DNA of 64,000 bases from RUG14515 sp045117995 (GTDB lineage: Bacteria > Bacillota_I > Bacilli_A > RFN20 > CAG-826): NCBI GenBank assembly GCA_045117995.1, contig JBGUOH010000003.1, forward strand, positions 62,001-126,000. Direction: 5' to 3'. The position numbers and the translations under genes were made by a program. Of this stretch, positions 1 to 9,774 are shown in pieces. Positions within the stretch are counted from its first letter, which is position 1; each line of letters starts with the position of its first letter. Under the pieces are notes generated by a model. The model had not been told where the DNA came from. It did no database searches and worked only from the letters and a program-made list of their open reading frames with translations.

Positions 1-479
1 ACCTTAAAGCTATTTAATAAGATTTGATCATATGGTGAAGTAATAACGGCAAGTGAAATAATACCCGCTCTCATTTTATCAATTAAGTCATCACTGTTAC
101 CGTCTAAGATTCTAAACTTAACGTTTGGATGCATCTTTAAGAATTCAGAGATCCATTCCGCAGCGATATCAGGAGCGGTGCCTTCAACTAGACCAATACC
201 AATCGTGCCACTTAAACCTTTGTTCATTAATAAGATTTCATTAATGGTTTTATCGTTTAATAAGAGAATATCTTTAGCCTTTTGATATAAGTATTTACCT
301 TCATCAGTTAACTCTAGATGTCTTTTACCTCTAATAAATAAAGTGGTGTTTAATTCTTCTTCCAAATTTTTAATTTGATTAGAGAGAGGTGGTTGACTCA
401 TCATTAAAATCTTACTTGCTCTGGTGATGTTTAATTCTTCTGCGACAACCACAAAATATCTTAAAGTCTTTAGATCCAT
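1..479 (-). CDS. LysR-family transcriptional regulator (partial, C-terminus outside window)
   Basis: Reading the minus strand from the ATG at 479 gives about 159 residues beginning MDLKTLRYFVVVAEELNITR. This is the N-terminal winged helix-turn-helix of the LysR family (recognition region around ASKILMMSQPPLSNQIKNLE, residues 23-42), followed by the linker helix and the start of the periplasmic-binding-like effector domain (GTIGIGLVEGTAPDIAAEW). The gene runs off the left edge, so the effector pocket is not visible. It is divergent from the aminotransferase at 587. LysR proteins usually regulate their divergent neighbour, and a LysR-type inverted repeat lies between the two genes. The family is certain; target and inducer are inference. 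Confidence 0.93.
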   Translation of the reverse strand, partial: MDLKTLRYFVVVAEELNITRASKILMMSQPPLSNQIKNLEEELNTTLFIRGKRHLELTDEGKYLYQKAKDILLLNDKTINEILLMNKGLSGTIGIGLVEGTAPDIAAEWISEFLKMHPNVKFRILDGNSDDLIDKMRAGIISLAVITSPYDQILLNSFK

Positions 480-492
480 AATTATCTCCTAT

Positions 493-559
493 CATACGAA
501 AAACGTATAACAACCATTTCATTATATGTATTTATTTATACTTATTTCAATGTGATAGT
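493..559. promoter_or_regulatory. Divergent LysR/aminotransferase control region with LysR-type inverted repeat
   Basis: ATACG-AAAAA-CGTAT (494-508) is a perfect 5-base-arm inverted repeat of the T-N11-A kind bound by LysR proteins. Downstream are TTATATGTATTT (523-534) and TGATAGT (553-559), which is probably a weak -10 element. Nearly the same string recurs before pyrG at 1808-1875. No good -35 is seen, which fits an activator-dependent promoter (inference). Confidence 0.6.
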
Positions 560-586
560 GTTTTTCTATAAAGGAATACACATATT

Positions 587-1771
587 ATGTTTGATAAGAA
601 AATGTTAGATATTGGTTATAGCCAATCCACAATTAGGGATTTATATACATATGGTTTAGCTAGAAAGAAAGTAATAGGCGAAGATAACGTCTATGACTTT
701 AGTATTGGTAATCCTTCTATTCCCGCTCCTAATATTGTTAACGAAACACTTATCAAACTTTTAACAACAGAAGATTCCGTAAAGATACATGGCTATACTG
801 TTTCTCCTGGTGATATCGATGTAAGAAACAGCATTGCTGATTATTTAAACAAAACATATAACACGAGCGTTATTGGTGAATATATCTTCCTAACTTGTGG
901 CGCTGCCGCATCTTTAGCGATCGCCACAAAAGCTCTCGTGGCCCCAGGTGAAGAAGTTATTGTCTTCGCCCCTCACTTTCCAGAATATCGTACATATACA
1001 GAAGCAGTAGGCGGTATCTTAGTGCCCGTTATGCCCGCGAAAGACTTCCTACCAGATTTTGAAGATTTGGAAAGAAAGATTACTAGTAAAACTAAAATGG
1101 TCATCTATGATTCCCCTAATAATCCAACAGGGGCATTCTATGATGAAGATACCATTAAGAAACTAAGTGAAGTACTTCATAAAAAAGAAATCGAATATAA
1201 TCATCCAATCTATTTAGTAAGTGATGAACCATATAGAGACCTTTTATATGGTAATGAAGCATATCCATTTATCACTAACTACTATAACAACTCACTTGTT
1301 TGTTATTCATTTTCTAAATCTTTATCTCTTCCAGGAGAAAGAATTGGTTACGTATTAGTGAATCCAAAATGCGAAGATGTCGAAGATGTCTATGCTGTTA
1401 TCTGTGGCGCAGCCTCTATGCTAGGCTATATATGCGCACCTGCGTTATTCCAACACATGGTGCCTTATGTGCTTGGACATACATCAAATCTAGATGAATA
1501 TAAAAAGAATAAGGATACTTTATATAACGCGCTTAAAGAGATTGGCTATGATGTCATCTATCCAACAGGTGCTTTCTATTTATTTATGAAAGCGTTAGAG
1601 GAAGACGCTGAAGCTTTTAGCGAAACCGCTAAGAAGTTTGAATTACTTCTCGTACCAAGTGATCCATTCAGTTATAAAGGATATATACGAATTGCCTATT
1701 GTGTAAGTTACAAACAGATTGTAAATTCACTTCCTGCATTTAAAAAACTCTACGATTATTATAAGAAATAA
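587..1771 (+). CDS. PLP-dependent class I/II aminotransferase (aspartate-aminotransferase-like)
   Basis: A 394-residue fold-type I PLP enzyme of full length. It shows the small-domain start with DFSIGNPSIPAPN (37-49), the Asp of VSDEPYR (about 213) that contacts the pyridine nitrogen, and the Schiff-base lysine in SFSKSLSLPGERIGY (Lys244). Family members move amino groups between amino acids and 2-oxoacids; the exact substrate cannot be read from sequence. It is divergent from a LysR gene and lies directly upstream of the glutamine-using nucleotide cluster, which suggests a role in amino-nitrogen balance. An AAGGAAT sequence (571-577) precedes the ATG. The pyrG promoter follows after about 30 bases. 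Confidence 0.9.
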   Translation: MFDKKMLDIGYSQSTIRDLYTYGLARKKVIGEDNVYDFSIGNPSIPAPNIVNETLIKLLTTEDSVKIHGYTVSPGDIDVRNSIADYLNKTYNTSVIGEYIFLTCGAAASLAIATKALVAPGEEVIVFAPHFPEYRTYTEAVGGILVPVMPAKDFLPDFEDLERKITSKTKMVIYDSPNNPTGAFYDEDTIKKLSEVLHKKEIEYNHPIYLVSDEPYRDLLYGNEAYPFITNYYNNSLVCYSFSKSLSLPGERIGYVLVNPKCEDVEDVYAVICGAASMLGYICAPALFQHMVPYVLGHTSNLDEYKKNKDTLYNALKEIGYDVIYPTGAFYLFMKALEEDAEAFSETAKKFELLLVPSDPFSYKGYIRIAYCVSYKQIVNSLPAFKKLYDYYKK

Positions 1772-1807
1772 AGCATTTTCTTTTGATATCGAGTAAAGAA
1801 AACATAA

Positions 1808-1876
1808 CATACGAAAAAGATATGATAACCATAATGTTATATGTATTTTATTGATGCAATATGTGCATGATAGTAT
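1808..1876 (+). promoter_or_regulatory. pyrG promoter region resembling the aminotransferase promoter
   Basis: CATACGAAAAAGATATG (1808-1824) is followed by the inverted repeat ATAAC-N6-GTTAT (1825-1840), then TTATATGTATTTTA, and TGATAGTA ending at 1875. The -10 is probably TAGTAT (1871-1876). The order and spacing of these blocks match 493-559 with few changes, so both promoters probably answer to the same regulator (inference). Confidence 0.55.
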
Positions 1877-1900
1877 ATGCCCATAGTTGGTTGTCGAATT

Positions 1901-3493
1901 ATGAAGTACATATTTGTTACAGGCGGTGTTGTTTCAGGTTTAGGTAAGGGCATCTGCGCCGCTTCTTTAGCCCGTTTATTAAAGCAAAGAGGATACTCTG
2001 TTAAGAATCAAAAATTTGATCCTTATTTAAATGTTGACCCAGGAACTATGTCTCCTTATCAACACGGTGAAGTGTTTGTCACCGATGATGGCGCGGAAAC
2101 AGACTTAGACTTAGGTCACTATGAAAGATTCACTAATGTGCCTTTAGATGCATCTTGTTCTGTTTCTTCTGGTAAGGTTTACTGGAATGTTATTAATAGA
2201 GAAAGAACAGGTGGCTATTTAGGCAGAACCGTTCAAATCATCCCTGATGTTATTGATGAAATTAAAAGATGGATTTATATCTCTGAAAAACAAAACATCG
2301 ATATCGCTATTTGCGAAATCGGTGGTACTGTCGGTGATATTGAATCTTTACCATTCTTAGAAGCTATTAGACAAGTTGGTCAAGATAAGGGTAGAGAAAA
2401 CGTTATCTATATCCATGTCCCACTTATCGTTGAGATTCCAGGTAGTGGTGAACTTAAAAGTAAACCAGTCCAACACAGTGTCCGAGAACTCAATTCTTTA
2501 GGTATCCAACCAGATGTACTCGTTTGTAGAAGCACACAACCATTAACACAAGAAATCAAAGATAAGATTGCTTTACTTTGTGATATTGATAAAAGAGCGA
2601 TTATTGAAAATTTAACTGCTTCTAGTATTTATGAAGTGCCACTTCTTTTAGAAAACGAAGGTTTAACTGATATTGTTTGTGAAAAGCTTCACTTACCAAT
2701 TACTAAACCAGATTTAGAAAAGTGGACTGCGATGGTTGATAAAATCAAAGGCGCTCATAAGAAAGTTAAAATTGCCCTTGTGGGTAAATATACCCAATTA
2801 CATGATGCTTATTTAAGTGTTGAAGAATCAATCTTCCACGCGGCATCATCTTTAGACGCAAAAGCGGAAATCCTTTGGATTGATAGTGAAAAGATCACCG
2901 CGAAGAACGTCAAAGAAAAATTAAAAGAAGCTGATGGTCTCATCATCCCAGGTGGTTTTGGTACCCGTGGTATTGAAGGTATGGTGGAATCCGCGAAATA
3001 CGCTAGAGAAAACAATATCCCATGCTTAGGTATCTGTTTAGGTATGCAAGTGATGGTTATTGAATACGCTAGAAGTGTTTTAGGTTTTAAAGACGCTAAT
3101 AGTAGTGAGTTTGATGAAAATACAACTCATCCAGTTATTGCCCTTTTACCAGAACAAGTTAATATCGTCGCTAAAGGGGCCACGATGAGATTAGGTAGCT
3201 ATCCATGTGCCTTACAAAAAGACTCTTTGGCGAAATCCCTCTATAACAAAGACATGATTAATGAACGTCATAGACATAGATACGAATTTAACAATATCTA
3301 TCGTCAAGACTTTATCGATAAGGGCTTAAGATTAAGTGGTTTATCCCCAAATAAGTCACTCGTTGAAATCGTTGAATGCCCTGCTAATAAATATCATATT
3401 GGTTCTCAATTCCATCCAGAATTTAAATCAAGACCTACTAAGCCACACCCATTATTCGTGGGCTTAATCTCTAACGCGTTAGAAGGTAAGTAA
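1901..3493 (+). CDS. pyrG: CTP synthase
   Basis: Makes CTP from UTP, ATP and glutamine in the cytoplasm. The N-terminal amidoligase domain starts KYIFVTGGVVSGLGKGI and contains the Mg/ATP region DPYLNVDPGTMSPYQHGEV. The C-terminal class I glutaminase domain has the nucleophile in CLGICLGMQVM and the His/Glu of SQFHPEF. I chose ATG 1901 (530 residues) because the upstream in-frame ATG at 1877 abuts the probable -10 (1871-1876) and the family begins at this point. There is no clear Shine-Dalgarno. It is first gene of the amidation cluster, with guaA two bases after its stop. Confidence 0.97.
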   Translation: MKYIFVTGGVVSGLGKGICAASLARLLKQRGYSVKNQKFDPYLNVDPGTMSPYQHGEVFVTDDGAETDLDLGHYERFTNVPLDASCSVSSGKVYWNVINRERTGGYLGRTVQIIPDVIDEIKRWIYISEKQNIDIAICEIGGTVGDIESLPFLEAIRQVGQDKGRENVIYIHVPLIVEIPGSGELKSKPVQHSVRELNSLGIQPDVLVCRSTQPLTQEIKDKIALLCDIDKRAIIENLTASSIYEVPLLLENEGLTDIVCEKLHLPITKPDLEKWTAMVDKIKGAHKKVKIALVGKYTQLHDAYLSVEESIFHAASSLDAKAEILWIDSEKITAKNVKEKLKEADGLIIPGGFGTRGIEGMVESAKYARENNIPCLGICLGMQVMVIEYARSVLGFKDANSSEFDENTTHPVIALLPEQVNIVAKGATMRLGSYPCALQKDSLAKSLYNKDMINERHRHRYEFNNIYRQDFIDKGLRLSGLSPNKSLVEIVECPANKYHIGSQFHPEFKSRPTKPHPLFVGLISNALEGK

Positions 3494-3495
3494 TT

Positions 3496-5034
3496 ATGCA
3501 TGAGACAGTATTAGTTATCGACTTTGGTGCCCAATATTCGGAAGTCATCGCGCGTAGGATTAGAGAGAACAATGTCTATTGCGAGGTTTTGCCTTGGACT
3601 ACTTCGACAACTTTCATTCAAAGCAAGAATCCAATAGGCATTGTTCTTTCTGGTGGTCCTAGTAGTGTTTATGAAGAAGGTTCACCAAAGGTGGATCCAT
3701 CTTTATTTGAACTCGGTATTCCTGTTTTAGGTATCTGCTACGGCATGCAATTAATGGTCACCCTTTTAGGGGGTAAAGTTGTCCCAGCGCAAGATGATAA
3801 GGGTAGAGAGTATGGCAAAGCGGTCGCTCATTTTGATACACACTGTCCATTATTCAAACGTTTACCAAATAGAAGTGTCGCGTGGATGAGCCATGGTGAT
3901 CATACAGAAAAGATTCCTGAAGGATTTAAAGTAAGTGCGACCACTAAGAACTGTGAATATGCTGCTATCTATAACGAAGAAAAGAACTTTTATGGTGTGC
4001 AATTCCACCCAGAAGTTGAACATACACAATGTGGTAAAGAAATGATTAAAGCTTTCCTTGAACGTGTCTGCCACGCGAAAGGTGATTGGTCAATGAAAGA
4101 CTATTACCATCAAGCGATTGATGAGATCAAAAGAGAAGTTGGTGATAAGAAAGTCTTATTAGCCCTCTCTGGTGGTGTTGATAGCTCAGTTGCCGCGGTC
4201 TTACTTAGCCATGCGATTGGCAAAAACTTAACGTGTGTTTATGTTGACCATGGCTTTATGAGAAAAAACGAAACTGAAGAAATCGTTGAGCGTTTCTCTA
4301 AATATGACCTTAATTTTATTAAAGTCGACGCTCGTAAGGATTTCATGAATGCCTTAAAAGGTGTTAAAGAACCTGAACAGAAAAGACATATCATTGGTAA
4401 AACATTTATCGATGTCTTTAGTAATGTCGCTAAAGAACTTAAAGGTATTGATTATTTAGCCCAAGGTACCATCTATCCAGACGTGATTGAATCTGGTTCT
4501 ATCAATGGTAACACCATTAAGAGTCATCATAATGTCGGCGGTTTGCCAGAGCATTTACCATTTAAAAAGATTATTGAACCTCTTTCTAAACTATTTAAAG
4601 ACGAAGTCAGAGAACTTGGCTTAGAAATGGGTATTGATGAAGCATTAGTTTTCCGACAACCTTTCCCAGGTCCAGGATTAGCGGTCCGTATTATCGGGGA
4701 TATCACTGATGAGAAATTAGAAATTCTTAAAGAAGCAGATTATATCTTTAGAGAAGTGATCGCTAAAAACAATTACCAAAAGAAAATCAGTCAGTATTTC
4801 GCTGTTTTAACCAATATGCAAAGCGTTGGTGTGATGGGGGATATGAGAACCTATCAATATGCGATTGCCTTACGTGCGGTTTCTACAGACGACTTTATGA
4901 CTGCGAATTATGTAAGACTACCTTACCGTGTCTTAGATGAAGCGAGTAGAAGGATAGTCAATGAAGTCAAAGGTGTGAATAGAGTGGTCTATGACATCAC
5001 TAGTAAACCACCAGCGACTATCGAATATGAATAG
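3496..5034 (+). CDS. guaA: GMP synthase, glutamine-hydrolysing
   Basis: Converts XMP to GMP using ATP and glutamine. It is a full-length 512-residue two-domain enzyme: the N-terminal glutaminase has its nucleophile Cys81 in GICYGMQL and His/Glu in GVQFHPEVEH, and the ATP-pyrophosphatase domain has the PP-loop LALSGGVDSSVAA near residue 223. The C-terminal dimerisation domain ends in the typical KPPATIEYE. The start is two bases after the pyrG stop, so the pair is almost certainly cotranscribed. Together they make two purine/pyrimidine triphosphate precursors at the expense of glutamine. Confidence 0.97.
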   Translation: MHETVLVIDFGAQYSEVIARRIRENNVYCEVLPWTTSTTFIQSKNPIGIVLSGGPSSVYEEGSPKVDPSLFELGIPVLGICYGMQLMVTLLGGKVVPAQDDKGREYGKAVAHFDTHCPLFKRLPNRSVAWMSHGDHTEKIPEGFKVSATTKNCEYAAIYNEEKNFYGVQFHPEVEHTQCGKEMIKAFLERVCHAKGDWSMKDYYHQAIDEIKREVGDKKVLLALSGGVDSSVAAVLLSHAIGKNLTCVYVDHGFMRKNETEEIVERFSKYDLNFIKVDARKDFMNALKGVKEPEQKRHIIGKTFIDVFSNVAKELKGIDYLAQGTIYPDVIESGSINGNTIKSHHNVGGLPEHLPFKKIIEPLSKLFKDEVRELGLEMGIDEALVFRQPFPGPGLAVRIIGDITDEKLEILKEADYIFREVIAKNNYQKKISQYFAVLTNMQSVGVMGDMRTYQYAIALRAVSTDDFMTANYVRLPYRVLDEASRRIVNEVKGVNRVVYDITSKPPATIEYE

Positions 5035-5045
5035 GAGAAAAGATT

Positions 5046-7139
5046 ATGAAAATCGTTCCAGAAGAATTTGGAAAACTAGTGTTCAATGAAAACGCGATGC
5101 GCAAAGCATTGAGCAAAGAAGTTTTTGATAAATTAGAACAAACAATTAAAAATGGTGAATCATTGGATTCATCATTAGCCCACAAAGTGGCGGAAGCTAT
5201 GAAAGACTGGGCTATCGCTAATGGGGCAACCCATTATACCCACTGGTTCCAACCATTAACGGGTATCACTGCTGAAAAGCACGAAAGTTTCTTAACCAAT
5301 GTTGAATCTGGTAATCCAGTTTTAGAGCTTTCTGGTAAAGAACTTATTAAAGGTGAACCAGATGCTTCCTCTTTCCCTTCCGGTGGCTTAAGAAGCACAT
5401 TTGAAGCTAGAGGCTATACAGCATGGGATCCAACAAGCTATGCCTTTATTAAAGACCATACCTTATGCATTCCAACAGCGTTTTGCTCCTATGGTGGTCA
5501 CGCTCTTGATAAAAAGACCCCATTACTTAGAAGTATTGACGCTTTAAATAAAGAAGCTTTAAGAGTATTTAAAGCCTTAAAGATGAATGATGTGAAACAC
5601 ATCGTCACTAATGTTGGTCCTGAACAAGAATACTTCCTTGTTGATAAAGCTTTATTTGAAAAGAGATTAGACTTAATCCTTACAGGTAGAACATTATTTG
5701 GCGCTCCCGCACCAAAGGGTCAAGAATTAGATGACCATTACTTTGGTGTTATTAAACCAAGAGTGCAAAACTTCATGGAAGAAGTTGATAGAGAACTTTG
5801 GAAGTTAGGTATCAGTGCTAAAACAGAACATAACGAAGTCGCTCCTTCTCAACACGAACTCGCTAATATTTATACAACATGTAATTTAGCATGTGACCAA
5901 AACCAATTAGTGATGGAAATCATGACTAAGATTGCGGATAAACATCATTTCGTCATCTTATTCCATGAAAAACCATTTGATGGTGTTAATGGTAGTGGTA
6001 AACACAATAACTGGTCTATCTCCACAGATACAGGTATTAACTTATTACATCCAGGTGATACACCATTTGAAAATAGAGTCTTCTTACTCTTCTTAGCCGC
6101 GATCATCAAAGCGGTTGATGAATACCAAGACTTATTAAGAATAAGTGTGGCCTCCGCCTCTAACGATCACCGTTTAGGTAAAAATGAAGCCCCACCAGCC
6201 ATCATTTCCATCTTCTTAGGTGATGAATTAACGAAAGTTTTAAAAGCGATTGTTAATGATGAAATGACCTATGAATCACATAAAGAAAAGATTCTTTTAG
6301 GCAGCGATGTCTTACCAAGTATTAATAAAGACAACACTGATAGAAATAGAACGTCTCCATTTGCCTACACTGGTAACAAGTTTGAATTCAGAATGCCAGG
6401 TAGTAACAAAGCGGTTTCTGATGCGAATATGGTCCTTAATACCGCAGTGGCTAATTCCTTAAGAGAATTCGCTGATGCTTTAGAGGGCGCTAATGACTTA
6501 GATAAAGCCATCCATGATTTAGTGAAAGATACCGTTAAGAAACATGAACGTATCTTATTCTCTGGTAATGGCTATAACGATGCCTGGGTTTTAGAAGCGG
6601 AAAAACGTGGCTTATGTAACTATCCAACAACCCCAGATGCATTAGCCCACTTACTTGATGAAAAGAACGTGAAGTTATTCGCTGAAGAAAAGGTCTTAGG
6701 CTTAGAAGAACTCAAAGCGAGACAAGAAACAGACTATGAAAACTATATCAAGTCTTTAGAAATCGAAGTTAAGACTATGATTCATATGGCGAGAAGAGAC
6801 ATTATGCCAGCAATCAACAAATACGTTGGTAAACTCGCTAGAAACATTAATGAAATGAAAGCTATCAGTAAGAATATCTCCACTGATTATCAAATCACCA
6901 TCCTCAATAAGTTAAGTGAAAACCTCACCAAGATTAGTGATGATGTTGACTGGTTAGAAGTGAAATATGAAGACGCTGATAAGATCGAAGATGTCGAAAG
7001 AAGAGCCTTCTTCATTAAAGACACCTTATTACCATCTATGGCGAAGCTTAGAAAAGTTGTCGATGAATGTGAAACATTAATGCCAAAGAACTATTGGCCA
7101 ATGCCAACATACGAAGAATTATTATTCTCCGAACATTAA
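5046..7139 (+). CDS. glnN: Glutamine synthetase type III
   Basis: ATP-dependent synthesis of glutamine from glutamate and ammonia. The 697-residue length and the FPSGGLRSTFEARGYTAWDP block near residue 110 mark the GSIII family, which is much longer than the GSI enzyme of Bacillus. Further catalytic blocks are VGPEQEYFLV and the NGSGKHNNWS segment that binds ATP/glutamate. GAATAGGAGAAAAG gives a clear ribosome-binding site. Its position between two glutamine-consuming enzymes (pyrG, guaA) and purB/purA/glmS suggests that glutamine supply and demand are regulated together (inference). Confidence 0.95.
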   Translation: MKIVPEEFGKLVFNENAMRKALSKEVFDKLEQTIKNGESLDSSLAHKVAEAMKDWAIANGATHYTHWFQPLTGITAEKHESFLTNVESGNPVLELSGKELIKGEPDASSFPSGGLRSTFEARGYTAWDPTSYAFIKDHTLCIPTAFCSYGGHALDKKTPLLRSIDALNKEALRVFKALKMNDVKHIVTNVGPEQEYFLVDKALFEKRLDLILTGRTLFGAPAPKGQELDDHYFGVIKPRVQNFMEEVDRELWKLGISAKTEHNEVAPSQHELANIYTTCNLACDQNQLVMEIMTKIADKHHFVILFHEKPFDGVNGSGKHNNWSISTDTGINLLHPGDTPFENRVFLLFLAAIIKAVDEYQDLLRISVASASNDHRLGKNEAPPAIISIFLGDELTKVLKAIVNDEMTYESHKEKILLGSDVLPSINKDNTDRNRTSPFAYTGNKFEFRMPGSNKAVSDANMVLNTAVANSLREFADALEGANDLDKAIHDLVKDTVKKHERILFSGNGYNDAWVLEAEKRGLCNYPTTPDALAHLLDEKNVKLFAEEKVLGLEELKARQETDYENYIKSLEIEVKTMIHMARRDIMPAINKYVGKLARNINEMKAISKNISTDYQITILNKLSENLTKISDDVDWLEVKYEDADKIEDVERRAFFIKDTLLPSMAKLRKVVDECETLMPKNYWPMPTYEELLFSEH

Positions 7140-7160
7140 TTACGAAAGGAAACCTAACTT

Positions 7161-8453
7161 ATGATTAAAAGATATTCCCATAAAGAATTCGAAGAAATCT
7201 TCTCTGACAAGAATAGATTTAATAACTACTTATTAATCGAAGAAGCGGTCATTGAAGCCTACTTTAAGTTAGGTTTAATTCCTGAAAGTGATTATAAAGC
7301 CATCGTGGAGAAAGCCCACGTTGACTTAGATAGTATTGAAGAGATTGAAGCCATCACTAAACATGATGTCATTGCGTTCACTAGAAGTATTTCTCTTCAA
7401 CTTGGTGAAGAAAAGAAATGGTTCCATTATTCACTGACATCCACGGATGTTGTGGATAGTGCTCAATCTTTAACTTTAAAAGCCGCGAATAGCCTTCTTT
7501 TAAAGGATCTAGATAATTTAATCGAAGTCACGAAGAAAATGGCTAAAAAGTACGTAGATCAACCAATTATGGGTAGAACTCATGGCATGCACGCAGAAAT
7601 CACATCCTTTGGTCTTAAATGGGCCTTATGGTTTGATGAACTTAATCGCTGCAAAGAACGTTTCTTAAACGAAAGAAAGAACATTGAAGTTATTAAGTTA
7701 AGTGGAGCGGTTGGTAACTACGCAAACATCCCAATGGAAGTGGAAGAATATGTCGCTAAGAAATTGGGTATGGATTACGCGAAGATTTCCACTCAAGTCC
7801 TATCAAGAGATAGACATGCTGGTTATATTTTCTCATTAGCCCAAATCGCTTCTTGCTTAGAAAAGATGGCCACTGAAATCAGACATCTTTCTAGAAGTGA
7901 AATTGGTGAAGTTCAAGAACCATTCTCTAAAGGCCAAAAAGGTAGCAGTGCGATGCCACATAAAAAGAACCCAATTGGCTGTGAAAACATCTGTGGTTGT
8001 GCTCGTTTAATGAGAAGCTATGTTGATGTGGCATTAGAAGATAATAACTTATGGCATGAAAGAGATATCTCTCATTCTTCTGCGGAACGTATCATCCTTC
8101 CTGATGCTTGCACCTTATTAGATTACATGCTTAAGAGGTTCACAGGTATTTGTAAAGACCTCGTAGTTAATACCGAAAAGATGAATGAAAACATTCTTCT
8201 TCATTATGGTGTCACCTATTCAGGTGGTGTCTTAAGTAAACTCATTAATAAAGGTATGTCTAGAGAAGAAGCCTATGACCTCATTCAACCAATTGCGTTT
8301 AAAGCGTTAAACGAAAAGAAATTATTTAGACATTTATTAATTGAAGACGCTGAAGTTAGCAAAGTGCTCACTAAGAAAGAAATTACTGAATGCTTTGATG
8401 AAAATAACTATTTAAAGAACGTCAAGAAAATCTATAAGAGACTAGGTATTTAA
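7161..8453 (+). CDS. purB: Adenylosuccinate lyase
   Basis: Cleaves fumarate from SAICAR and from adenylosuccinate in purine synthesis. At 430 residues it is of normal length. It shows the fumarase/aspartase-superfamily signature SSAMPHKKNPIGCENI with the mobile catalytic serine, TSTDVVDSA, and GRTHGMHAEITSFGLK with the catalytic histidine. The ribosome-binding site GAAAGGAAA lies in the 21-base gap after glnN. It is paired directly with purA, the preceding enzyme in AMP synthesis. Confidence 0.96.
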   Translation: MIKRYSHKEFEEIFSDKNRFNNYLLIEEAVIEAYFKLGLIPESDYKAIVEKAHVDLDSIEEIEAITKHDVIAFTRSISLQLGEEKKWFHYSLTSTDVVDSAQSLTLKAANSLLLKDLDNLIEVTKKMAKKYVDQPIMGRTHGMHAEITSFGLKWALWFDELNRCKERFLNERKNIEVIKLSGAVGNYANIPMEVEEYVAKKLGMDYAKISTQVLSRDRHAGYIFSLAQIASCLEKMATEIRHLSRSEIGEVQEPFSKGQKGSSAMPHKKNPIGCENICGCARLMRSYVDVALEDNNLWHERDISHSSAERIILPDACTLLDYMLKRFTGICKDLVVNTEKMNENILLHYGVTYSGGVLSKLINKGMSREEAYDLIQPIAFKALNEKKLFRHLLIEDAEVSKVLTKKEITECFDENNYLKNVKKIYKRLGI

Positions 8454-8455
8454 TT

Positions 8456-9736
8456 ATGGGTAAATCATTATTAGTGTTAGGTAGCCAATGGGGCGATGAA
8501 GGAAAGGGTAAAATCACTAACTTTCTTTCTGAAAAAGCTGACATCGTTATTAGATATCAAGGTGGTAATAACGCAGGACACACAATTGTGTTCGGTGGTC
8601 ATAAGTACGCTTTAAGACTAATACCTTCTGGTGTCTTTAATGAAAATGTTAAATGCGTACTCGCTAACGGGATGGTTATTAATCCAAGAGCGTTCAAAGA
8701 AGAAGTGGAAGAAATTAGAAAAGCAGGATTTCCCGCTAAAAACATCTATATCTCCGATAGAGCGCACGTTTTATTTGATCACCATATCGAATTAGATCGA
8801 TTAAATGAAGAATCATTAGGCTCTAAAAAGATTGGCACTACCAAACGTGGTATTGGTCCTGCCTATGCGGATAAGATTTCTCGTGTCGGTATGAGAATGT
8901 GTGATTTCATTTCAAATGAATTCCCAGAATTATATAAAAACTTATTAACCATTAAAAACAAACAAATCATTGATATGGGTGGTAACCCAATTGATTACGA
9001 TAAAACAGTTAAAGAATACCTTGAACTCGCTGACTATATTAGACCAATGGTCATTGATACAGTGGCGATGATTGGTAAAGCCAGAAAAGAAGGTAAGAAC
9101 ATCCTCTTTGAAGGTGCGCAAGGCGCTTTATTAGATGTTGACTTTGGTAGCTATCCATATGTTACTTCCTCAAATGTCACCTCAGGTGGCACAGTTGATG
9201 GAACTGGTATTGGTTGCCACGGCATCGATAACATCTTAGGTATCGTCAAAGCCTATGAGACACGTGTGGGTGAAGGCGCTTTCCCAACCGAACAATTAAA
9301 TGAAGTGGGTAACCTTATTAGAGAAAGAGGCCATGAATATGGTACAGTGACCCATCGTCCAAGAAGAACAGGCTTCTTAGATTTACCTGCTTTAAAATAC
9401 TCTATTCAAATTAACTCTATTTCATATATTTGCTTAACACTTGTGGACGTTTTAACGGGCTTTGATAAAGTCCCAGTTTGTACCCATTATGAATACCAGG
9501 GTCAACTAATTGATACTTTACCAGCCTCAGATAGAGTGCTCAGAGAATGTAAACCAGTCTATGCTTATTTAGATGGTTGGAGTGAAGATATTTCTAATAT
9601 CAAAACATATGATGCGTTACCAGAAAACGTTAGAAAATACGTTGAGTTTATTGAAAAAGAAACTGGCACTCCAGTGGTGATGGTTTCCACTGGTCCAGAT
9701 AAAAATCAAACAATTATTAGGGAAGAAATATTCTAA
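8456..9736 (+). CDS. purA: Adenylosuccinate synthetase
   Basis: GTP-dependent joining of IMP and aspartate to adenylosuccinate. The family N-terminus is visible (VLGSQWGDEGKGKITN, with the P-loop-like GDEGKGK and catalytic Asp), as is the substrate loop GGNNAGHTIV and the GTP-binding end VSTGPDKNQTI. At 426 residues it is full length. The ATG lies two bases after the purB stop, so the two consecutive steps to AMP are made from one message. Confidence 0.97.
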   Translation: MGKSLLVLGSQWGDEGKGKITNFLSEKADIVIRYQGGNNAGHTIVFGGHKYALRLIPSGVFNENVKCVLANGMVINPRAFKEEVEEIRKAGFPAKNIYISDRAHVLFDHHIELDRLNEESLGSKKIGTTKRGIGPAYADKISRVGMRMCDFISNEFPELYKNLLTIKNKQIIDMGGNPIDYDKTVKEYLELADYIRPMVIDTVAMIGKARKEGKNILFEGAQGALLDVDFGSYPYVTSSNVTSGGTVDGTGIGCHGIDNILGIVKAYETRVGEGAFPTEQLNEVGNLIRERGHEYGTVTHRPRRTGFLDLPALKYSIQINSISYICLTLVDVLTGFDKVPVCTHYEYQGQLIDTLPASDRVLRECKPVYAYLDGWSEDISNIKTYDALPENVRKYVEFIEKETGTPVVMVSTGPDKNQTIIREEIF

Positions 9737-9740
9737 TCGG

Positions 9741-9760
9741 TATAATGTAATATAACATTA
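9741..9760 (+). promoter_or_regulatory. Possible internal promoter/operator before glmS
   Basis: A TATAAT (9741-9746) sits 28 bases before the glmS start and overlaps an inverted repeat TAATGT-N6-ACATTA (9743-9760). AAGAGGAATT gives the ribosome-binding site. No good -35 is seen. It may allow glmS-gdhA to be transcribed separately from the purine genes. Confidence 0.4.
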
Positions 9761-9774
9761 AGAGGAATTATTAA

